Source of the DNA: Lachnospiraceae bacterium
GTDB lineage: Bacteria > Bacillota > Clostridia > Lachnospirales > Lachnospiraceae
Assembly: GCA_900765975.1 (NCBI GenBank)
Contig: CAAFTS010000161.1
Coordinates: forward strand, 1 to 15,235
Reading direction: 5' to 3'
DNA length: 15,235 nt
Position 1 is the stretch's first letter, and the number at the start of each line of letters is the position of its first letter. The translations under genes were made by a program, and so were the position numbers. Positions 1 to 6,355 of the stretch are shown here, piece by piece. The notes beneath the pieces were generated by a model. That model saw nothing but the letters and a program-made list of their open reading frames with translations. It had not been told where the DNA came from and did not search any database.

Positions 1-101
1 AAACCGGGAATCTCGGTTACAAAACAGGACTTTCATTTACAAAGTGGGAGTCTTGGGTTACAAATGGGATTCTCGGGTTACTATTTACCGTGTCGGTTGA
101 C
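1..101. repeat. Five imperfect ~20-bp tandem repeats upstream of the DUF3796 gene
   Basis: Five consecutive units of 20, 20, 21, 20 and 20 bp occupy 1-20, 21-40, 41-61, 62-81 and 82-101. Most start with AAA, have a GGGA/GGAC core followed by TCT or TTC, and end in GGTTAC or a variant (TTTAC, GTTGAC). The consensus is roughly AAAnGGGAnTCTCGGGTTAC. Units 1, 3 and 4 agree best; unit 2 is diverged and unit 5 is degenerate, with its last bases forming the -35 box of the next promoter. The array starts at the window edge, so more copies may lie to the left. A period of about two helical turns fits cooperative protein binding on one DNA face. The binding protein is not known; the Cro-like protein encoded at 662-874 is an obvious but unproven candidate. 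Confidence 0.7.
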
Positions 102-125
102 TTTCTAAAAATGATGTGATATATT
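97..125 (+). promoter_or_regulatory. Promoter of the DUF3796-xre operon
   Basis: The -35 box TTGACT (97-102) and -10 box TATATT (120-125) are separated by exactly 17 bp. TG at 117-118 gives an extended -10. The -35 box is the end of the fifth upstream repeat, so a protein bound to the repeats would touch RNA polymerase. Confidence 0.75.
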
Positions 126-168
126 TATAACAACAAGAGAAGTATTTCGCACAAAGGAGGTCAGAAAT

Positions 169-651
169 ATGGAAAAGAGAGAAAGTAAATTATCGAAAGG
201 TATAAAGCATATTTTTTCAAAGAATCCATTGTGGTATCTGGGCTGGTTGGGATGTTTAGGTATAATCGGTTTACTTTTTGTTCCGACGCTGATTCCATTT
301 CTGTTATTCTTTACATTTTTTGCCTATGGCAGGATGATGCCGGATGAGTTATTTTGGAATCAGGTGAGGTGTGCAAGTACAAGGGCGTTTTGGACAGTTT
401 TTTTTACAGATATCGTGGGAATGTTGGGGATTATCTGTCGTGCCATGTTTTTTAGAAGTATGGAATATAAAGCCGGATTTGTTGAAACAGGGCTTATAGA
501 GATGGATCTGTTTACATGGGAGCAGAATTTTTTGTTAATTGGACTTTTTCTTTTGAATCAGACATTGATGGTGATTGTATTTTCTGTTTGTATGTTAAAA
601 TATAGAAAACAAGAGAAAAAGGCGTTGAAAGAACAAGAAGAATTAGCATAG
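169..651 (+). CDS. Small multi-pass membrane protein, DUF3796-like
   Basis: A 160-residue protein of unknown function. The N-terminal part contains an NPLWYLGWLG stretch (residues 19-28), then hydrophobic segments at about 21-36, 40-53, 73-95 and 120-143, suggesting a three- or four-helix membrane protein. It ends in a lysine/glutamate-rich cytoplasmic-looking tail (144-160). The NPLW start and the FFxFxxYGRMMPDELF region recall the DUF3796 family of Clostridia; this is recognition by eye, not a search result. AAAGGAGG at 153-160 sits 8 nt before the ATG, so the start is secure. The stop codon is followed 10 bp later by the Cro-like gene, whose ribosome binding site touches this stop, so the two are cotranscribed and probably functionally coupled. 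A membrane partner that senses an envelope signal or holds the regulator is an inference only. Confidence 0.75.
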   Translation: MEKRESKLSKGIKHIFSKNPLWYLGWLGCLGIIGLLFVPTLIPFLLFFTFFAYGRMMPDELFWNQVRCASTRAFWTVFFTDIVGMLGIICRAMFFRSMEYKAGFVETGLIEMDLFTWEQNFLLIGLFLLNQTLMVIVFSVCMLKYRKQEKKALKEQEELA

Positions 652-661
652 GAGGTGGACT

Positions 662-874
662 ATGACACTTCATACGCGTTTAAAGGAATATCGTGCAAGA
701 TATAATATGAGTCAAAGCGATCTTGCGTATCTTGTTAATGTAAGAAGAGAAACGATTGGTAATTTGGAAAATGGAAAGTACAACCCGTCTCTCAAACTCG
801 CAATGGACATTGCGAAAATCTTTGAAACAACAGTGGAAGACTTATTTCAGTTTACAGATGAGGATGGCGAGTAG
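662..874 (+). CDS. Cro/CI (XRE)-family DNA-binding protein, minimal HTH only
   Basis: A 70-residue protein that is almost entirely one helix-turn-helix domain (about residues 5-60). The MSQSDLAYLVNVRRETIGNLENGKYNPS stretch contains the two DNA-binding helices, followed by the SLKLAMDIAKIF and TTVEDLF helices typical of the small YozG-like subgroup. There is no sensor domain, so any signal must come from a partner. GGAGGTGG begins at the last base of the upstream stop (651-658) and lies 3 nt before ATG 662, which suggests translational coupling to the membrane protein gene. The protein probably binds DNA near its own operon, and the tandem repeats at 1-101 are the natural candidate site. The family assignment is very safe; its target and role are inferred. 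Confidence 0.92.
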   Translation: MTLHTRLKEYRARYNMSQSDLAYLVNVRRETIGNLENGKYNPSLKLAMDIAKIFETTVEDLFQFTDEDGE

Positions 875-914
875 GTTACACAAAAATGCTTTTTCTGAAA
901 CTCTCATATATATA

Positions 915-956
915 AAAGCAGGGCAGTTTGCATGGAGTTGCAAGCTGTCCTGCTTT
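915..956. terminator. Shared bidirectional terminator, xre / MATE junction
   Basis: Arms 915-932 and 938-956 pair almost completely (AAAGCAGG... with ...CCTGCTTT, some G-U pairs) around a 5-nt loop. The minus strand continues into a TTTT run (plus-strand AAAA at 914-917), so the hairpin best serves the MATE gene. It also closes the plus-strand operon, though with a weaker T tract. Confidence 0.75.
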
Positions 957-968
957 GGTTCTGGGATA

Positions 969-2300
969 TTAAAAGTAGTGATATCGATTCCGATTTTTAA
1001 ATATAAAGATTCCGGAAATGATACAGGCGCAGATTTCTGCAACGGTAATTGCGAGCCAGATTCCATCAAGGCCAAAAATGATTGGCAGGAGCAATACGGA
1101 TGCCATCTGGAATACGAGGGTTCGTAAAAAAGATATTGCAGCTGAGATAACTCCATTGTTTAACGCTGTAAAAAATGCAGATGCAAAGATATTCAAGCCT
1201 GTTAGGATGAAGGCGAAGGAGAATACCTTAAAGGCATGTCGGGTTAATGCAAATAAATCAGCATCATAGCCGACGAAAATATTTGCAAGCGGTCCGGCAA
1301 GAATTTGTGCCAAGAGCATCATGAAACAACCGGAAATACTCATAATGAGCAAGCCTTTCTTTAGCATGTTTTTTAATTCCTTATGGTTGCCGGCTCCATA
1401 GTTATAGCTGACGATTGGAGAGGTTCCGATGGTATATCCGATAAACATAGAATTGAAAACAAACTGCATGTACATCAGTACGCCATAGGCAGCGACTCCA
1501 TTTTCGCCAGCAAAACGCAGCAACTGAAAATTATAGAGCATACTAACTAAAGAAGTCGAGATGTTCGTCATCAATTCGGAAGAACCATTGCCACAGGCCT
1601 TAAGAATAGCTTTGGCTTCCATTTTTGTCTTTACAAGGCGCAGAAGACTGGTGTTTGGACGAAGAAAATAAAACAGTCCAAACAGACCACCAACGCATTC
1701 ACTTAGAGCAGTTGCCATTGCGGCGCCTGCTACACCCCACTTAAATACGCCGATAAAGAGAGCGTCCAGACACATGTTTGTAACACCGGAAAGTACAATT
1801 GCTGTCAGACCGAGTTTTGGTTTTTGGGCAACAACAAAGAAACTCTGGAACACGTTTTGCAGGATAAAAGTTGTATTAAAAATAAGGGCAATTCTTCCGT
1901 AGGTTACACAGTAGCCAAGCATGTCATCTGTAGCTCCAAGCCAGATGGAAATGGGGCGAATCAAAATGGTTCCGATGACGGCAAGGGTCAGACCACAGAT
2001 GACGGCGAGTTTAACCATCATAGTGAAATAACGGTTGGCAAGCTCCGCTTTTCCTTCGCCAAGTGTCTTGGCAGCCAGCGCGCTGCCGCCGGTTCCAATC
2101 ATAAAACCAATGCCTCCAATCATCATAATAAACGGCATGACTAGATTAACAGCGGCAAAAGCGGATTTTCCTACAAAATTGGAAATAAATAATCCGTCTA
2201 CGACACCGTAGATGGAGGTGAAAACCATCATAATGATTGAAGGAAGGCAAAAGCGGAACAATTTTGAATATGTAAAATGTTCTGAAAGTTGTATCTTCAT
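969..2300 (-). CDS. MATE-family multidrug/cation antiporter
   Basis: A 443-residue, very hydrophobic protein of about twelve membrane helices in two similar halves. The N-terminal SKLFRFCLPSIIMM and VDGLFISNFVG segments, and GTSPIVSYNYGAGN in the second half, are characteristic of MATE exporters (MepA-like branch). These exchange Na+ or H+ for cationic drugs and metabolites across the cytoplasmic membrane. Length matches the family (about 440-460). On the minus strand AAAGGA lies 7 nt before the ATG. Its ATG overlaps the stop of the MarR-type gene by one base (TAATG), so it is translated with, and presumably controlled by, that regulator. Substrate cannot be read from sequence. No frameshift or missing segment is seen. 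Confidence 0.93.
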   Translation of the reverse strand: MKIQLSEHFTYSKLFRFCLPSIIMMVFTSIYGVVDGLFISNFVGKSAFAAVNLVMPFIMMIGGIGFMIGTGGSALAAKTLGEGKAELANRYFTMMVKLAVICGLTLAVIGTILIRPISIWLGATDDMLGYCVTYGRIALIFNTTFILQNVFQSFFVVAQKPKLGLTAIVLSGVTNMCLDALFIGVFKWGVAGAAMATALSECVGGLFGLFYFLRPNTSLLRLVKTKMEAKAILKACGNGSSELMTNISTSLVSMLYNFQLLRFAGENGVAAYGVLMYMQFVFNSMFIGYTIGTSPIVSYNYGAGNHKELKNMLKKGLLIMSISGCFMMLLAQILAGPLANIFVGYDADLFALTRHAFKVFSFAFILTGLNIFASAFFTALNNGVISAAISFLRTLVFQMASVLLLPIIFGLDGIWLAITVAEICACIISGIFIFKNRNRYHYF

Positions 2301-2749
2301 TAGAATGTCCTTTCTGCTAAATTTTTTTTGAGATTATCTGTATATTTGTGCAGCAAGTCAAGAAAGAGTTTCTGTTCACTGTCAGTAAATCTATCAAATG
2401 TTTGATTTTCAAGAACAATTACTTTGTCTACAGTTTCTTGAGCAAGAAATTCTCCTTTAGTGGTAAGTTGTATCAGTTTTCGACGGCGGTCTAGATCTGT
2501 CGATAATTCAATATATCCGGTGTCTTCCCACTTTTTTAACGCAGAATTAATGGTTTGTTTTGGTTGGCTTAAAGCGTAGCAAAGTTCGCTCTGCGTGAGT
2601 GAATGATTTGCTTCTCGAAGAGAGTAGAGAATCCAAAAAGAACATTCAGACATTCCAAAGTGTTTTGCAATTTTACGATAAAGGTCTTCTTGTTCTTTAA
2701 TGATATTATTGTATTCAAAAAGCTTTTTGCTCATAATTTCTTGTGCCAT
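2300..2749 (-). CDS. MarR-family transcriptional repressor of the MATE exporter
   Basis: A 149-residue winged helix-turn-helix protein. The core runs from about residue 30 to 100: the SLTQSELCYALSQPKQTINSAL region holds the helix-turn-helix, and the wing carries the DLDRRRKLIQLT motif (D-x-R-x3-L) typical of MarR proteins. Flanking N- and C-terminal helices would make the dimer. I chose ATG 2749 (MAQEIM): GAGGA sits about 7 nt upstream on the minus strand. The longer open frame begins at TTG 2806 with no ribosome binding site and would run through an operator palindrome. Two palindromes in its promoter point to autorepression of marR-MATE that is lifted when a ligand, often an exported compound, binds. 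The regulator-exporter link is a well known arrangement; the ligand is unknown. Confidence 0.93.
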   Translation of the reverse strand: MAQEIMSKKLFEYNNIIKEQEDLYRKIAKHFGMSECSFWILYSLREANHSLTQSELCYALSQPKQTINSALKKWEDTGYIELSTDLDRRRKLIQLTTKGEFLAQETVDKVIVLENQTFDRFTDSEQKLFLDLLHKYTDNLKKNLAERTF

Positions 2750-2778
2750 AACAGATTCCTCATTTCTTATGCTAAATC

Positions 2779-2792
2779 GTCCGAAATCGGAC
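2779..2792. promoter_or_regulatory. MarR-type operator, copy 1 (downstream of -10)
   Basis: GTCCGAAATCGGAC is an inverted repeat with 6-bp perfect arms and a 2-bp centre. It lies about 18 bp downstream of the marR -10 box, in the transcribed leader. Its centre is exactly 37 bp from that of the second copy. Confidence 0.75.
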
Positions 2793-2809
2793 GTAAAACA
2801 ATACAAAAA

Positions 2810-2838
2810 ATTATAGTCTGAAATCGGACTTTCGTCAA
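2810..2838 (-). promoter_or_regulatory. marR-MATE promoter
   Basis: Read on the minus strand: TTGACG (plus 2833-2838), a 17-bp spacer, and TATAAT (plus 2810-2815). This is near-perfect sigma-A consensus, so the operon should be strong when not repressed. The whole spacer is occupied by operator copy 2. Confidence 0.85.
2816..2829. promoter_or_regulatory. MarR-type operator, copy 2 (between -35 and -10)
   Basis: GTCTGAAATCGGAC differs from copy 1 by one base and lies entirely inside the 17-bp promoter spacer. A dimer bound here would exclude RNA polymerase, so it is probably the main repression site. Confidence 0.78.
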
Positions 2839-2884
2839 GGAATACGAAAAAAATTCTATTATAGGTAAAAACTTGTTCTCATGC

Positions 2885-2913
2885 TTGCAAAAATACAGTC
2901 CATACACTAAAAT
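2885..2913 (+). promoter_or_regulatory. Probable promoter of the ecf-truA-tex operon
   Basis: TTGCAA (2885-2890), a 17-bp spacer and TAAAAT (2908-2913), followed by a ~45-nt leader before ecfA1. It is divergent from, and 47 bp away from, the marR -35 box. Boxes are good but not perfect. Confidence 0.55.
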
Positions 2914-2963
2914 AAAATCTATTGGCAGTAACAGTAAAAAAAGATCGTGGAGAGGATAACGAG

Positions 2964-3833
2964 ATGAATATGATACAGGCGGAAGAGCTTGTTTATGAAT
3001 ATGAAAAACGCGATGATGAAGGGAATGTCATTGGAACAAATCGTGCTATTGACGAGGTGGACCTTGATGTTAAACCTGGGCAGTTTGTGGCGATTCTGGG
3101 CCATAACGGTTCTGGAAAATCAACTCTGGCAAAGCACATCAACGCAATACTGGTTCCCACCGGGGGAACCATGTGGGTGAATGGACGAGATACGAGAAAT
3201 CCGGAAGAACTGATGAATGTCCGGCAGTCTGCGGGAATGGTGTTCCAGAATCCGGACAATCAGATTATCGGTACGATTGTGGAAGAGGATGTAGGATTTG
3301 GCCCGGAGAATCTGGGGGTACCTACGGATGAAATCTGGACACGTGTGGAAGAAAGTTTGAAATCAGTAGGGATGCTGGAGTATCGTACCCATTCTCCAAA
3401 TAAACTTTCCGGTGGACAGAAACAGAGAGTTGCCATTGCAGGGGTTATTGCAATGACGCCCCAGTGCATTGTTCTGGATGAGCCGACAGCTATGTTGGAT
3501 CCCAACGGGCGGAAAGAGGTTTTGGAAACGGTAAAGGAATTGCAAAGAAGAAAGAATGTGACCGTGATTTTGATTACACACTATATGGAAGAAGTTATTG
3601 ATGCGGATAAGGTATATGTAATGGACAGCGGTCAAGTTGTTATGCAAGGAACACCGAGAGAAATCTTCAGTCAGATAGAGGAACTGAAAAAATATCATTT
3701 GGATGTACCGCAGGTGACGATGCTGGCAGAGGAACTTAGAAGTCGGGGGCTGGAACTTCCGAAGGGGATTTTAAGAAGAAGTGAATTGGTGAAAGCAGTG
3801 ACAGAACTGTGGGAACGAAGAAAGCAAAGATAG
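2964..3833 (+). CDS. ecfA1: ECF transporter ATPase, A1 type
   Basis: A 289-residue ABC ATPase that, with EcfA2, powers the shared energizing module of group II energy-coupling-factor transporters. It associates with EcfT and with exchangeable substrate-binding (S) subunits for vitamins or metal ions. Visible motifs: Walker A GHNGSGKST (46-54), Q-loop QNPDNQ, signature LSGGQKQR (148-155), Walker B IVLDEPT with D172 and E173, and switch histidine H206. The N-terminal insertion YEKRDDEGNVIGTNRAIDEV is typical of A1 rather than A2. The ATG at 2964 has GGAGAGG about 8 nt upstream; the longer frame starts at TTG 2922 without a ribosome binding site and was rejected. It is first in an operon with ecfA2, ecfT, truA and tex. 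No S subunit is encoded in the window. Confidence 0.93.
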   Translation: MNMIQAEELVYEYEKRDDEGNVIGTNRAIDEVDLDVKPGQFVAILGHNGSGKSTLAKHINAILVPTGGTMWVNGRDTRNPEELMNVRQSAGMVFQNPDNQIIGTIVEEDVGFGPENLGVPTDEIWTRVEESLKSVGMLEYRTHSPNKLSGGQKQRVAIAGVIAMTPQCIVLDEPTAMLDPNGRKEVLETVKELQRRKNVTVILITHYMEEVIDADKVYVMDSGQVVMQGTPREIFSQIEELKKYHLDVPQVTMLAEELRSRGLELPKGILRRSELVKAVTELWERRKQR

Positions 3834-3844
3834 GTGAGATGCAG

Positions 3845-4693
3845 ATGTCAATAGAATTGAAACATATCAATTATATCTATAGTCTGGGGACCGCATATGA
3901 GAAACAGGCGCTTAAAGATATCAATCTGGACATCCCACAGGGGCAGTTTGTGGGAATTATCGGGCATACGGGGTCTGGAAAATCTACGCTGATTCAACAT
4001 TTGAATGGATTGATTCGGGCAACTTCCGGAGAGTTGGATTACAATGGAGAAAATATTTATGCAGAAGGTTATCCGATGAAACAACTGCGGAGTCAAGTGG
4101 GATTGGTCTTTCAGTATCCGGAGCACCAGTTGTTTGAAGTAGATGTTTTTACAGATGTATGTTTTGGACCGAAGAACCAAGGTCTTTCGCAGGAAGAATG
4201 CGAGGAGCGTGCAAGAGAGGCGCTGCAGTTGGTTGGTTTTCCGGAGAAATATTATAAACAGTCTCCATTCGAGCTTTCCGGTGGACAGAAAAGACGGGCG
4301 GCTATTGCAGGCGTTCTGGCGATGCGGCCACAGGTTCTGATTTTGGATGAACCGACGGCAGGCTTAGATCCTCGCGGAAGGGATGAGATTCTGGATCAGA
4401 TTGCATATTTGCATGAGAAGACCGGAATGACCGTAATTCTGGTTTCTCACAGCATGGAAGATATTGCAAAATATGTAGATCGTATTATTGTAATGAATCA
4501 TGGTGAAAAGATGTTGGACGGAACCCCGAAAGAGGTATTTGCCCATTATAAGGAATTGGAGCAGGTGGGACTGGCAGCGCCGCAAGTAACATATATTATG
4601 CATGATTTGAAAGAAAATGGAATGTTTGTGCGGACGGATGTTACTACGATAGAAGATGCCGCAGAGGAGATAATGAGGAGTTTCCATGATTAG
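3845..4693 (+). CDS. ecfA2: ECF transporter ATPase, A2 type
   Basis: A 282-residue ABC ATPase forming the heterodimer with EcfA1. Motifs: Walker A GHTGSGKST (40-48), Q-loop QYPEHQLFE, signature LSGGQKRR (144-151), Walker B LILDEPT with D168 and E169, and switch histidine H202. The QYPEHQLF Q-loop (QNPDNQ in A1) and the short N-terminus before the first strand fit A2. The open frame extends back to GTG 3809 inside ecfA1, but AGGTGAG at 3832-3838 is properly spaced for ATG 3845 and would be too close for ATG 3839. The start codon is therefore 11 bp after the ecfA1 stop. Its 3' end overlaps ecfT by 8 bp, implying coupled translation. Confidence 0.93.
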   Translation: MSIELKHINYIYSLGTAYEKQALKDINLDIPQGQFVGIIGHTGSGKSTLIQHLNGLIRATSGELDYNGENIYAEGYPMKQLRSQVGLVFQYPEHQLFEVDVFTDVCFGPKNQGLSQEECEERAREALQLVGFPEKYYKQSPFELSGGQKRRAAIAGVLAMRPQVLILDEPTAGLDPRGRDEILDQIAYLHEKTGMTVILVSHSMEDIAKYVDRIIVMNHGEKMLDGTPKEVFAHYKELEQVGLAAPQVTYIMHDLKENGMFVRTDVTTIEDAAEEIMRSFHD

Positions 4694-5510
4694 AGATATT
4701 ACAATCGGACAGTATTATCCGAGTCAAAGTTTGATACATCGTTTAGATCCAAGAGTAAAAATCGTCTGTACGCTGTTGTTTTTGATTTCACTTTTTGTAC
4801 AGAACAGTTTGCTAGGATATGTAATTGCAACTATATTTTTAGCAGTGGTCATAAAAATCAGCAAGGTGCCGTTCAAGTTTATCGTGAAGGGTTTGAAAAC
4901 AATTGTTATTTTGCTGATGTTTACGGTTGTGATGAATTTATTTTTAACAAAAGGCGGAGAAGAACTGGTGCATATTGGATTTATCCATATTTACGAAAAG
5001 GGATTGAGAACTTGTGCGTTTATGGCAATCCGACTCATCTATCTGATCATTGGCTCTTCACTTATGACGTTGACTACAACTCCAAATTCATTGACGGATG
5101 GAATTGAGAAATTACTGCATCCATTGAATAAGCTACATTGTCCGGTTCACGAAGTGGCGATGATGATGTCGATTGCATTGCGGTTTATTCCGATTCTTCT
5201 GGAGGAAACAGATAAGATTATGAAAGCGCAGATTGCACGTGGGGCAGATTTGGAAAGCGGTAATTTGATTCAGCGGACGAAGGCGATGGTGCCGATTCTT
5301 GTGCCGTTGTTCGTGTCTGCATTCCGCAGAGCAAATGATCTGGCGATGGCGATGGAAGCAAGATGTTATCAAGGCGGCGACGGAAGAACGAAGATGAAAC
5401 CACTGATCTATCGTGGCAAAGATTATGCAGCCTATGGGATTACTTTTTTATATTTTGCGGCAGTCCTTTTAGTGGGGAGATTTGTGCCGTTCCGGTTGTG
5501 GATTTTTTGA
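4686..5510 (+). CDS. ecfT: ECF transporter transmembrane (T) component
   Basis: A 274-residue membrane protein that couples ATP hydrolysis by EcfA1A2 to tilting of S subunits in the cytoplasmic membrane. Hydrophobic helices lie at about residues 25-60, 70-88, 105-130 and near the C-terminus (about 245-270). The cytoplasmic coupling region carries the two diagnostic short motifs, A184-R185-G186 and A225-R226-C227; the second is a common ARC variant of Ala-Arg-Gly. GAGGAG lies 5 nt before the ATG, which sits inside the end of ecfA2. The truA ribosome binding site starts at the stop codon of this gene. Because no S gene is adjacent, the module is probably a shared one serving several S subunits encoded elsewhere. 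Confidence 0.93.
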   Translation: MIRDITIGQYYPSQSLIHRLDPRVKIVCTLLFLISLFVQNSLLGYVIATIFLAVVIKISKVPFKFIVKGLKTIVILLMFTVVMNLFLTKGGEELVHIGFIHIYEKGLRTCAFMAIRLIYLIIGSSLMTLTTTPNSLTDGIEKLLHPLNKLHCPVHEVAMMMSIALRFIPILLEETDKIMKAQIARGADLESGNLIQRTKAMVPILVPLFVSAFRRANDLAMAMEARCYQGGDGRTKMKPLIYRGKDYAAYGITFLYFAAVLLVGRFVPFRLWIF

Positions 5511-5520
5511 GAGGGCATTT

Positions 5521-6327
5521 ATGAAACGAGTAAAACTGACAATTGCCTATGATGGTACGAATTATTGTGGCTGGCAGGTGCAGCCCAATGGAATTACAAT
5601 TGAAGAGATTTTGAATCGGAAATTGTCTGAATTGACAGGAGAGCCGATTACTGTGATCGGAGCCAGCCGAACCGATTCAGGCGTACATGCAAGGGGCAAT
5701 GTGGCGGTTTTTGACACAAATTCTCCGATTCCGGCAGAACGTATGGCTTACGCTTTGAATCGAAAACTTCCGGAGGATATCGTGGTTGTGAAATCTGAGG
5801 AAGTGCCTTCTGACTGGCACCCGCGTTATCAGGATTGTACAAAAACATATGAATACCATATCTGGAACTCGGAAGTTCCGGATCCAACAAAACGACATAC
5901 AACATATCATGTGTCGTATCGCCTGAATCTTGAACATATGCAAAAGGCAGCCGAATATCTGGTGGGAGAACATGATTTTGTGAGTTTTTGCAGCATTCAT
6001 AAAAATGTAAAAACAACGGTGAGAACCATTTATGAACTCGTGATCGAGAAACAGGCAGAAGAACTGGTTATTCGAATCCGAGGGAATGGATTTCTTTATA
6101 ATATGGTGCGGATTATTGTGGGAACTTTACTTCGTGTGGGGAGAGGGTTCTATACTCCGGAGCAGGTAAAAGAAATTTTAGAGGCGAAGAACCGGGAGGC
6201 AGCAGGTGTTACGGCGCCGCCGCAAGGGCTGATGCTGATGGAAATTCAGTATACGGACGAAGAAGAAACGACAGCAAAAGAAATAACAGCAAAAGAACCA
6301 TGTAAATCAAGTGAAGTGCATGCATAG
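5521..6327 (+). CDS. truA: tRNA pseudouridine(38-40) synthase TruA
   Basis: A 268-residue cytoplasmic enzyme that isomerizes uridines 38-40 in the anticodon arm of many tRNAs. The start KLTIAYDGTNYCGWQVQPNG and the catalytic block SRTDSGVHARGNVAVF are diagnostic; the catalytic aspartate is D52. Further signatures are the KTYEYHIWN segment and GNGFLYNMVRIIVGTL near the C-terminus. ATG 5521 follows GAGAGG by 6 nt; the longer frame from TTG 5482 inside ecfT has no ribosome binding site. The last ~25 residues form a low-complexity, acidic and lysine-rich tail with a duplicated TAKE segment (exact 12-bp repeat at 6271-6282 and 6286-6297). This tail is outside the catalytic fold. Location after ecfT is the usual Firmicute order. 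Confidence 0.96.
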   Translation: MKRVKLTIAYDGTNYCGWQVQPNGITIEEILNRKLSELTGEPITVIGASRTDSGVHARGNVAVFDTNSPIPAERMAYALNRKLPEDIVVVKSEEVPSDWHPRYQDCTKTYEYHIWNSEVPDPTKRHTTYHVSYRLNLEHMQKAAEYLVGEHDFVSFCSIHKNVKTTVRTIYELVIEKQAEELVIRIRGNGFLYNMVRIIVGTLLRVGRGFYTPEQVKEILEAKNREAAGVTAPPQGLMLMEIQYTDEEETTAKEITAKEPCKSSEVHA

Positions 6328-6355
6328 AAGTTAGAATAAAAGGAGTACGAAACAG

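Noticed and set aside
1..101. CRISPR array
   Set aside because: The ~20-bp units are directly adjacent with no unique spacers, are imperfect, and no cas gene is near.
1..101. Replication iterons or plasmid origin
   Set aside because: No Rep gene, partition gene or DnaA-box cluster; the array abuts a normal promoter and all other genes are chromosomal housekeeping or metabolic types.
2750..2806. 19-residue N-terminal extension of the MarR-type protein
   Set aside because: It needs a TTG start without a ribosome binding site and would translate through the operator palindrome; ATG 2749 has a good site.
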